A stretch of DNA of 64,000 bases from Owenia fusiformis. Its lineage: Eukaryota > Annelida > Polychaeta > Sabellida > Oweniidae. Each line of letters opens with the position of its first letter. Positions within the stretch are counted from its first letter, which is position 1. Both the position numbers and the translations under genes were made by a program. This document shows, in pieces, positions 50,201 through 62,200 of the stretch. The notes beneath the pieces are model-generated. The model was not told where the DNA came from and did not search any database. It saw only the letters and a list, made by a program, of their open reading frames with translations. The stretch covers positions 2,418,001 through 2,482,000 of the forward strand of contig CAIIXF020000001.1 in NCBI GenBank assembly GCA_903813345.2. The letters run 5' to 3'.

Positions 50201-53200
50201 TCTACCGTAAAAACTCCAGTTTTTTCAGAAATCTACCGTAAAAACTCCCGTTTTTTCAGAAATCTACCGTAAAAACTCCCGTTTTTTCGGAAATCTACCG
50301 TAAAAACTCCCATTTTTTTTAAAAATCTACCGCAAAAAACTCCCGTTTTTTTCAAAACCTACCGTAAAAACTCCCGTTTTTTGAGAATCTACCGCAAAAA
50401 CTCCTGTTTTTTCTGAAATCTTCCGTAAAAAAGTCAAGTTTTTTAAAATTTACCGCGAAAAATAGCTTTTTTAAAAAATCTCCCGTAAAAACTCCCGTTT
50501 TTTCAAAATCTCCTGTAAAAACTCCCGTTTTTTTTAAAAAATTTACCGCAAAAACCCCCGTTTTTTTTAATCTCCCGTAAAAACTACTGTTTTTTTTCAA
50601 AAATCTCCCGTAAAAACTACCGGATTTTGAAAAAAACTCCCGTAAAAGTACCGCAATTTTTTTTAAATCTCCTGTAAATTTTTCATTTTAGGTTGGCAAG
50701 TCTGTGAATGCTATAAACTTGTAGGCATATCATGTTATCAATGAGATGTTTTAAATCTATGATGCTTGTAGGTAATTGATGAAACTGGGGCAGATGTGAC
50801 TCCTCTTCCACTTCTCCATACAGATCCTAATTCAGTGAGACAGAAACAGAGTAATCTCTTAGGAGATGGCTCTATTGGAACAGTGAGTGAAATATATTTG
50901 AATCATTTGATTACAGTGAAACCTGTATATCTGAACACCTCTCTAATCAGAACACCTCCCAATGTGAACACTTTTCCCCAGTCTCAATTTTGTTATCTCC
51001 CATAGATTCACATATTAAAAAACCTTGAGATGCACACACCTGCCAATTCAAACACTTGACTGGTCCAAGTAATGTTCAGACAGGTTTAGGTTTTACTGTA
51101 TTTATGGAAAACACCTATATATGGTACATGTTTCAGAAGCATATTATTGTCATATAGAGAGATTATGATACAAAATGTTCTTATCAGGATTTAAGTCTGA
51201 AAAGTGTTTTCATTTGAGAGAAATGTTCATGAGAAATGACAATTACAATTTTACTTTAAATCATTATTTTCCATCTAAAGTTTAAACCACTTTGTCTCGT
51301 AATATGCATTTATAGGTATGTATTTTTTTAATTTGAAAAAGTGATTTTGAATGACTTTTTATTTGAAAACTTGTGAATTCAAATATTCTTGTTCTCATGA
51401 AAAATTGTCACATTTATCAATTTAGAATAAGCAATGAATAGCATTACTGTATAGCATATATCCTAATCTGTTTTATCGAGTAAGAAAGAAGATCAGTTGA
51501 AAACTTTTCTTCATATTTCAACTTTTTTAAATGTTTGTTAACAGATTTTTAATTCGCAAGAAATGCTATCAATTTCAAACTTAAGGTATTGAATTTTAAA
51601 CTTCAATTGCATTGATTTTCAGCCTACAGATCTTATGTCCCAGGCATCTATTTACCAAACAGGGACTGTGTCCGCCAGTACATTTGGAGGAGGACCTTTT
51701 ACAAGGTAAAACTTGCCTTTCTCATACATCTATTCACTGATTCAAAATTATTTGTTCAAAACAAAGAACCTTGTAAAAGTTTGTAAAATCTTTGACAAGC
51801 CAATCATGAATTATTGCAGTTCCAAATTTTGGAGACATTCTTTCTATCAATCTGGTGTCATGCACTGCTAAAGGAACTTTGATTTTCTTGCCACCCTGTA
51901 TTTATATATAATTTGATTCACCCTGTAGGTCTGTGTTCAGTCAGTCCCAGTCAGGTGCCTCTGAGTCAGTGGTAGATGATATAGCAGAACCAGCTGCGGA
52001 GATGCCGTCTGCTTTTGCTCGTAAGTGTTGTACATGGAAAGATTTTTTTTAATAAAATTTATCCAACATGGAAACCAATTAAAAGATAACATTTAAATAT
52101 AACACTCTGTAAGTGAAACAATTTTCAGAGCCCTATGAACAATTGAATTAATGTTATATAAACCTCTGCAAGTGGAATACTTTCCAAGTGGAAAATATTT
52201 TTTGGACGTACCACACATGTTCCACTTGCACATGTTTTTCAGTATATATATATTTAAATGATAAATTATATCGCCTCAGAATATACCCCATATATAATGT
52301 AAAATCTCTGATTTTCAGAAATCACTCACGTGAGAGAAGATGTCAAAGAAGAGCTTACAGAGAGTGACTTGGAGAAGATGGTTGATATAAAACTGACAGA
52401 GACAGATACAATATGGATGCTAGACATGCCTGGTGTTTGCGTGCCTGCGGACAGTGATGAAGCAGTCACCGTCAAAGAACAAAATGAACTTTATAAAGAA
52501 GTGAGTTTTTGTATTTTTATTCATTTTGAAATGTAAAGATTATGTACAAAGTAGTTTACTGAATCATTGACTTAATGATGAATTTTGTCTGTAGTATTAT
52601 ATTTCTATTGGTTTGCGTTTGCTATTAAAATATGGCTTGCTTTCAGCTGTGTAAAACAAGAGTCGGCAATGACCGCTATGTTGAGAGAGGAGTTACAACA
52701 TTCAATGAACCACCAAAACTGAAGGTTGTACAGACAACCCGGATAAATCATAATGTAAGTACTTATAAATATGTAGATAGAATTCTAATCTATTTCATTA
52801 CCATTAAAGAATAATTAAATCAATTTATGTCATGCTTTGTGAATCTCTCGTATTTGCCACCCTGTTGCCCTATTGGGATTTTAGATCGAAGACCAAGTTG
52901 TCATAAATAGTTCATGTAAGTGTGGAATGAAAGATCAAAATGTATTGTACAGTTATACCTTTTTATCCCATACTTGGACGTGTTACAGGTACATAAAGCC
53001 GGTTTGTAAAAACTTATATTTTCATCAGCGGGCAGATATAGCTTTACGTCCCGCTCCGAGCGGGCAGATATAGTATATCTGCCCGCTACGTCACAATCGC
53101 TACTCGCATATTTGTTCATAATTTGTAACGTTCGCGTAATGACTGTAAACGACAATGGAGAAAACACAGACAATCGGGATCTGTTTGATGGTTTAAAAAA

Positions 53201-56200
53201 GAGAAGGAGCATCAACTTAATCAATCAGAAATTTGGGAAAATAAATGTGGGAATATTTGAGAGAACAGGAAAATCCGCCCACGGCCGAGAAAACAAAACT
53301 GGACATGAATATTCTAAAATATTTCCACAATTGAACAATGTGAACCAGATGACCAAGATTGGTATGGGATAAACATATTATCCTATAGTCGGTTCAGGAT
53401 ATTGGGATTATCCCTTGGCCAATATAATATATTTTCCCTCGGGACCTGCGGCCCTCGGGCAAATATATTATATTTGCCTCGGGATAATCCCAATATCCTG
53501 AACCTCATATAGGATAATCTCTATATATCCAAACAGCTCTCTCATCTGAATACCTCTTTTTTAATTGGCTGTATATTTCCATGTTAAAATAACGCGAACA
53601 CCTGTTAATTCAAACAGTTTTTGCCACAGTGGCCCAATGGTGGCCCAATGGTGCTAGACAGGTCTACTGCACTTATAGCACATTGAAGCTGTTGTCAAGC
53701 CAAACATTATTCCAAGCATATCCATCCTTTTTAAAGCAACATATTTTTTCTTCAGGATATTGGGATAATGGCAACCACATGGGACATGTATGACACCTAT
53801 AAACTTGCTGAGGAACTAGAAAAGGGTAGGTGAACATCTGATTGTTTTACAAAGGTAGAAAAGACAGATGAATGGACAAGTAGGCGATTCCATAAGCACA
53901 TAGATTATAATTTGTTCCTTTAATTTACACTGACACTACCTGCAATGCTAAAGGTCATTGGTAGGCGGTACTTTCTCTAATTTTCACTATCAGTATTTCT
54001 TGGAGTTAGCATTGACCTCTACCCAGATTTACGAATGTGGACAATTCAAGGATGCTTTTCTGGAGAAAAAAGTACAATGTACATGCATTATGAGCATATA
54101 GACGTTTTCCAATATTTGATTAATGTTCTTCAATGCAACGATTACAGCCAAAGAAAAGGAAGCAGAAGATGAGGAGAATGAAGAAGAGGGTGAACCAAAG
54201 GAAGAAAAAACAGATGAAGAGAAAAAAGATGACAGTGCTTCACAAAAAGAGGGTACTGGTATTACAAAACAAGGCACACAAATCAGTATCATGAAATCAG
54301 GCTTAGGTATGTATCATATATATACATATATTTTTGCACTTTCCAGTTTTTGGTGTCTATACAACAGTAATTTAATTTTCACAAATTCACACCAGCCACA
54401 CAAGTATTTCCAAAGCTACAAACATTTAGTGTGGTATGTCAGTTTACAAAGTGATTTCCAAATGTAAAAGAGTAGCGGTTGATAACAAGGCAGTGATTCA
54501 AATTAAGAGAGAATTTGAATTTAAATAAAGAATTGTGAGAATTATGTATTGATTATATATTTTCTGGTGTTTAATAATGGACTCAATCACAAACATAATA
54601 TATTTGCTTTTTCTTTGTAAATATTAAGTTTCAAACTTTTTTTATTATAATTGGATACGTTTTGCCAAATAATAACTCTGTTACTCCTCAATCTAATTAA
54701 TATCATGTTTGTATGTCTATAAGAATTATCTTGGTATATTTTCAATGAATCTTCAGTTTTCATTGAGTTTGAACATGGCCTTTGATATATTGCCATTCTT
54801 CAAGTCCTTGAATGCATCATCAAAGCCATCAAGGCTGTAGACCTTGACCCCTAGCTTTTCATAATCCAGGTAGCGTTCCCCCATAGCAGCTACTAATGGG
54901 ACTGCCTTAATGAAGGTATAGGGGTTGATCAGGGAACCTACGATTCTTAGCTCCTTCATCATGATATCAGCAGGGCAGATGTTAGCCTTAGACCCACTAG
55001 GGCAGCATCCAAAAGTACACAATGTAGCACCTCTACAAAGTAAGGGAAATATGGCCTCAATAGCTCGGGGAGACCCTGTACAATCCATGATTAAATCAAA
55101 CCCATGAACTGCTGTGTCTACGTCTTTGTACTGTGTTGCTAAGATGTCTGGTGTAAGCACTTTCAAATTGAGCCCAAGGTTCTTTGCAAGTTTTCTTCTC
55201 CCATCAGTCGGTTCAGAAAGAGTGATATTTCTGTAGCCTTTGTGGTGAAGCAGAGAGGCCCAGAGGAGTCCAATCATACCAGCGCCAGTTATGAGTATCT
55301 TGGCATCATCAAGTAATGGCTGAATCATGTCCCATCCACGTTGGAGGCAGGACATTGGCTCACATAGGGCACTGGTAGCAAGACTCAAATCTGCTGGGAG
55401 GGAAAACACCTGGGCTACAGGGACCACACAATACTCTGCCCACCCTCCATTCTGGAACATTCCAATTGCTGACCTACCACCCCCTGTTGGGCAGTAATTA
55501 GGCTGGCCTTTGAGACAGAATGCACATTTCATACAGGAGCTGTTTGGATCAACTGCAACATTATCTCCAATTTTGAATCCAGTCACCTCTCCTCCAATAT
55601 TCTCTACAGTTCCAGTAAACTCATGCCCCATGACAACTTTTTCAGCTGCTGGAAACTCTTGTTTCATAACATGGAGATCAGTCCCACATACGCCACTGTA
55701 AGCCACCTTGATGAGCAGTTGGTCTGGCTTGGTAATCTGGGGTTTCTCCAGTGAGACCAGTTTCACTGACCCTCTGCTAGCATCCCAGTGGAGAGCCTGC
55801 ATTTCTGAAATGCAGAAATAAACAAATAGGTGAAAATCGCTTATTTTGTGAAAATCTTCTTTTTATTGGAAAACTTGAGAGAACAGATCTTAGAATCCAA
55901 GAATGGGGAGACTATATTCCCATCCTTCGTCAAATATTGTTGTTTAAAAAAAAACAAGTATGATTGAATAACAGGATTTTAAACAGAATTTTTTGTCAGT
56001 ATAAATGAGTTCATTGCTTTTTACCTAATATCATGAGTTATATTGGTTGCAAATCTGCTTTTACTCCACAGTTACTGACATTCATAGGTAAGGATATCAT
56101 GTCAAAATAATTTTTCTGTAACCAGTGTAAAGATAGATATACCATTTGGCAAATTTTCACTTAACCATGAGATACAGCATCATATCCATTACAGATTCTT

Positions 56201-59200
56201 ACTACTTGACTCGAAATGAGGCTGATAGGAATCAGTCAGTTTGGAAAATTTAATTTGAATCATTTAAACACTCTTTAACTACTGTATTGAATAGAAAGAA
56301 CATCTTATGATTTACTCATGGTATGATTTTTATCCACTTCTTGATATTAATTTTCTTAACATACTCATTCAGCATTCTTGTAAAGATATCATATCCATTT
56401 GCCATAAGAATCATATCTCTAACAAAACAGACAAAAATCATATCACTGATAAATCAAAGGATTTCCTCTTGATATAAATCATAGGATCCTAGGATATCAT
56501 CTAGATCTTCATATTCAATGTATTTTGTGTATACTAACTTGAAAATTGAGGTTGTCCTGTAGAGTTTGAATTGATAGACTAGTCCCATGCAGTACAGGAG
56601 AGAAAGGGGAGTGTTATCACCAAATTGTTATTATTATGTATGTATGTAACAAATTAGATCACTGGACTCCTTGAACTGATAGTACTCCAATGAATGGTTT
56701 ATCATTAACTTGATAGTTCAAGGCTAAATCCCTATTCATCAAATTCATTATGGTAATGCTACCGTAAGGTGAATTGCATTAATTTTTCGCCAGAGGTAGG
56801 AACAACTGAAGCCTTGTGAATTAAGATGTTTTTCACATCATCCTGAAAAGTTGCCATTGCAAATACACACTTATCAGCAATGCTCATTGTGCCTATATAA
56901 ACATGAAATAACTGGAAACATTAATTATGTGATTCCATATATTTATTCAGTCAACTTACCTCAATTCAAGACTGGACTCTTTGGATTTCTTAATTCCCAC
57001 ATTATGAAAAATATAATGAAGAGAGATGACAATGATGAATCTTACTTGTATTGTAATTTTCAATATTTGAAGACTTATGTGTTGATATGAGCTTTGGTTT
57101 CAGTTTCAGTTTCAATAATCATAATGTACAGAATATGTGAAGGGGTCAAGGGCAGAGTACCAAAATGACACTTATTCCTGACAAAAGATGAAAAGAAACA
57201 TGTTTTCCATAAATCCTGCATGGACTCTATGTTTATGTTGATTAAAACAAAAGTTATTTGAAAATCTTTGTAATTCAAATATTTTGTTTATTTAAAACTT
57301 ATGAAAACATATGGGACAATAGTATAAAACAGATAAGATATGCTGACCACTTCTAACTTGAATTGCATTTCAGTTTTCTTTATGCAATGCAAATACAAAT
57401 AATAAGTAAATAAATAAGATATGTTTTTTTTCACAATTTATTCACAGTAAAACCTGTATAAGTGGAACACATTTGGTACTTCTAAAAAAGTGATTGATTT
57501 GGCAGGTTACCCAGGTTACTTTAACATTGAGTCAATAACACAAATGCGAGTACTTATTATTGTATTTCTTTTCAATGATGTTCATATGTGTATTACAGAG
57601 AGTCAAGGAACTATGATGTCTACTGCTAGTAGTATATTTGGTAGCAAAGAATCTGGAGTCAGTGCAGTTTCTGATGTACAATCAACTGGAAAAGATGATA
57701 TTCTAAAGGTAAACAAACATTGACCAACATGTTGCACCATATTTTTGACCATGTTTCCTCGAAGAACCTCATTTATGAAAATCAGTCCGGGTTCTTACCA
57801 GGCCATAATACACAGAAGCAACTATTTTCTATTGTTTATATGTTAGCCGATAATTTTGACTCTAACCTAGCAACCCGTGGAATATTTTTAGACGTGGAAG
57901 GTGCATTTGACGCAGTCCCACATTTTTTGTTACTCCATAAGATGAAATCTTATGGATTAGGCAACAATATTATAGAGTTATTGACCTCATATCTAACAGA
58001 TAGGAAATTAAAAGTAAGGATCAATGATACTTATTCAGACATTTCATGTAATGCTGAAACTGGTGCAAATATTCCTCAAAATCTTCAAAATCGAGACTCT
58101 AGATCCTATGAAATAAATAGTGGGGTTCCCCAAGGATCAATTCTTGGCCCCCTATTATTTTTGTTATATATTAATGACTTAGCAGACTCAGTTCATAATT
58201 GTAAACTTTTCTTATATGCTGATGATAGTTTGATCTTCTTGACAGTACCAAAGAATGAATCAGTTGAAACAACAAATCAAAAAATTCAATCAGATATCAA
58301 TGAAATGGCTAATTGGTCCACTAAATGGAAACTCAAATTTAAGGCATCTAAGAGTAAGGAGGTTATCTTTCAATCTAAACACACACGAAAAGTTAAGAAA
58401 CAAATTCCAGTAACAATGAATAATGAGCAAATACCTCTTGTAAATAGCCATAAACATTTAGGCATCATTTTAGACAAACACCTTAGCTTTGAAGAACACA
58501 TTAACTCAGTGATTACTAGGTGTAATAAAATGTTAAATCCATTAAAAGCACTCAAATTTTCAGTAAGATCAAAACACTTACAGACAATTTACATGGCATT
58601 CATTCTCCCACATCTCGAATATGGCAATATTATTTTTGACAGCGCAAATCTAAACCTCTTAGCAAGTTTAGATAGAGTCCAATATAGAGCGGGTCTTATT
58701 GTAAGTGGTTGCATCCAAGGGTCAAACTCTGAGAAGGTGATGGCATGTCTTGGATGGAGATCCTTATCCAATCGAAGAAAAGAAAAAAAACTAGTTTTTA
58801 TGTTTGACTTTGTAAATAATTATAAGATGCCTTCATATGTTTCAAATGTTTTTGAACAGTATAAGAATCAGGTAACCCACCAAAGACTTCGTCGTAGCAA
58901 TGATTTTAAGATCCCATTCAAAGCATCTGCTAAACTTAGAAAGTTTACAGCTTTATCCAGTATTAAATTATGGGATAATTTACCTGATGAACTGAAACAA
59001 GCACACTCACGCAACTCATTTAAGTATAAAATTAGAACATTTTTGAATGGGAAAAAGAAAGAATTCACAACCCCAAGATTAAACCTATCCAGAGATAAAG
59101 AAATTGTCTTAAATAAAACGAGATGTGATCTCATTTTTAGGCAGCATCTTTTTACACATAACTTCAAAAATATTCCAAATGCCAAATGTAAATGTGGTCA

Positions 59201-62200
59201 CTCTACTGAATCAACCAAACACCTATTGCTCCATTGCCCTCTTTTTAACACTCAAAGACTCAATTTTCACAGAGAACTAGGGGGACTGCCATCCTTTAAT
59301 TTAAACTCTTTTAATAATAGAAAACAGGAGGACAGGGTAGACTTTTTACTTTTTGCAGATCCTTCTCTTGACACAATTACAAATAAAAAGGCTATTGAAT
59401 TAACAGCCGAGTTTTTACACTCTATTGTCAAGGAAGTTAAATAGTCCAATATTCATTAATTTATACATATATCTCTGACCTGTCTTCATGTTTTCAAGAT
59501 TATTTTCATGTTCATAAATATGTTCTATATCTATCATTTTTACATTATGACCTATTTTAACTTATATTGTAACTACTTCAACAGGGCCAATAATGCTTCG
59601 GCGTAGGCCCTGTATCTGTTTGTATGATGTATTATGAAATAAAGGAAATATAAAAATTTAAAAAAACATGTTGCACCCAGGCTGGTTGAAGTTTCCAATT
59701 TTCAGACATGCTTGCATTTTTTACCTTATTTCTAAGAACTGGGCCAAAACTTGACCATCTTGACTAAATAGTTTATTGAAATTTGTCTTTTTTGACCAAA
59801 AATCTCATTTTCAAGAAATTGTTGAATTCCTTTTGAGAACCTATCCTGGGTCTGTGTACTATCCACCAATTATGCTATACTCCTGCTCATGCACATTTAA
59901 AGTGTTTAACCCAGTTAAGGCACATAACTGATACCATTAAGAAATGTGATGATCCATTGTCTCTTTCTGAATTATGCATTTTTAATATTTTATCAGATTT
60001 ACATTAAATAGACCTTTAAATTAAAAATGAACCTTTAAGTTGTTCCATGGATTTCATTTGTAAATTGTAATACTGTTATTTTACTATACATGTACTTGTA
60101 TATATTTTACTTTTAGTCTGATAGTTTGCGTAAAGATCTGTTCGTCATGGAGCGTGTGGTGAATAATAACACATACCAACCTAAACAAGCCTGCTACAGG
60201 GGCTTTGACATAATACCAGGTATACTGTTTTAATATTCTTCAGCAGAAGGGGCAATTTCATATTAATCTGATCGAGCAAGTTAACTTTACAAAAATATTT
60301 CATTTTGAAACAGTGAAGAATACACTGGTTTGCCAATTGTACATGTCACCCCTAATATCACTGATTCTGCCTTTAAAGTTCATAAACATCATAATAACTT
60401 TCCTGCAAAATGAATTCGTCTTTCAATGTTTTTAACTTTAAAAAGTAGGCTTTTAACCTTCTCCTAAAATAGAATTAACGGTCAAACATAATCAAGACTT
60501 GTAATACTAATACTATTAGTGTCTGAACTCTGAATGGAGTTCTTGAATACATAATAGCATATGTATAATACAATTAGTATTCACATGTACAAAAACATGA
60601 ATTGATTGCAGACATTGACAAAGTGACAAAGGAAGACACAATGCTTGGGGCACTGGAGGAGATGGGGCCCAACTTAGACAGACTTTGGTCATTCTCATGT
60701 CCACTTACAAAGGGAAGGAATGTTAGCTGCATGTCTTGGAACAGAGCAAATCCTGTAAGTTAATGTTCAGTTGTTTATCATGGAATACACAGTCAATGTG
60801 CAACAAATATGGCACCATTTGAGCTACAGTATCATACAGTACAATGATATCGGAGTGGTGATTGAGGGTGAAAGGGAATAACAGGATAATTTTATTCAGC
60901 AAAAGATATGAACATTTAAATCATATTTGCAACATTATAAAGTAAGAAAAAAGAAAATATTCAAGGATATAATAACAACAAATGCCAAAGAGCTGTAACT
61001 TTTGCTATGTTTGCTGTAACAGCAATAATAGATACTACATAATAGATACTATTGATGTTTACTTTTCAGGACTTAGTTGCAATAGGGTACAGTCAGTTTG
61101 AGTTTACCAATCAGAAAGGAGGCTTAATATGCTGCTGGTCTTTGAAAAATCCAGAGGTAAGTTGAAATGAAGTTTGATGTTCATTGTTGTTCAAATAAAG
61201 AATGATTGAATTGTACCACATAAACCTTTTTAATGAACAGAAGTACTGAAAGGATAAGGGTGGTTTTACTGAACATTTTATTTATCTCCAACATCAGTGA
61301 GTGGATTAATTTCTAAACTGTACATTTCAGTATCCAGAGCGTATCTACACTTGTAGTTCTGGGGTGACTGCCATGGACTTCTCCACTGCACATGCAAATC
61401 TGCTGGCTGTAAGTACCATTTTTTTTATGTACATTATCCCTCATCAAATTTTATATCATTTGCAATGTGATTTCCACGGAAAGTGGTGCAAGTTTCATGA
61501 ACAACAGAGAAAAATCTAGATTGTGTCAGATCAGCAGAGATATTTTTTAAAGATTATAACTTTGAAAAAAGTAACTAATGTTCCAATACATTTTTGATGT
61601 GGGTCAACCTGAAATATAATTGAAGGGGATAACAGTGGGTTTCTGGCCTGATCCCTTTACCAACTAAATGTATAGTATAAATGACATATTAGGAAATCTC
61701 AAGACATGGGAAGTAGCCTGTTTTACTTACTCTGAATATCCAACAAGTGTATATTACATCATTTTGTAGGTTGGATTGTATGATGGCACAGTAGCAGTGT
61801 ATAATGTTCGCAATACAATCAATGCCCCCATCCTTGATAGCCTGTAAGTATGAACTGTAATTTTGTAAAGAAGGCTTTTAAATATTCAGGATTATCAGGG
61901 GTATCCAGTCAGGATTCATTGTTGATGAATACTTGTAAATATTTCTGTAGGAGGGAATTGTCATTAAAATTCGGCTTAAAATCAACCATTGTATTTCTGC
62001 TCTACCTTCCAACAACATTAGAAAAAATATTTGATAAAGGATGACATGAGATAAAAAGTTGAGACTAATAAATTGTAAAATGTTTCTCCCTATCACTTTC
62101 ATGAATGCAAATACAATTTTATAATAAGAAATATCTCGATTCAAAATTAAAACGAATGAGCTTATAGGTTGCTTAGGTTATACTGTATAACATACTGATG

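Noticed and set aside
49100-50600. Repetitive frames in the CCGTAAAAACTCC array
   Set aside because: They are by-products of a 30-bp period (a multiple of 3) inside a defined transposon.
53112-53372. 86-codon plus-strand frame between DNAI4 exons
   Set aside because: It starts beside a hairpin repeat and runs into another fold-back; it has no acceptor or donor that fits DNAI4 and no family match.
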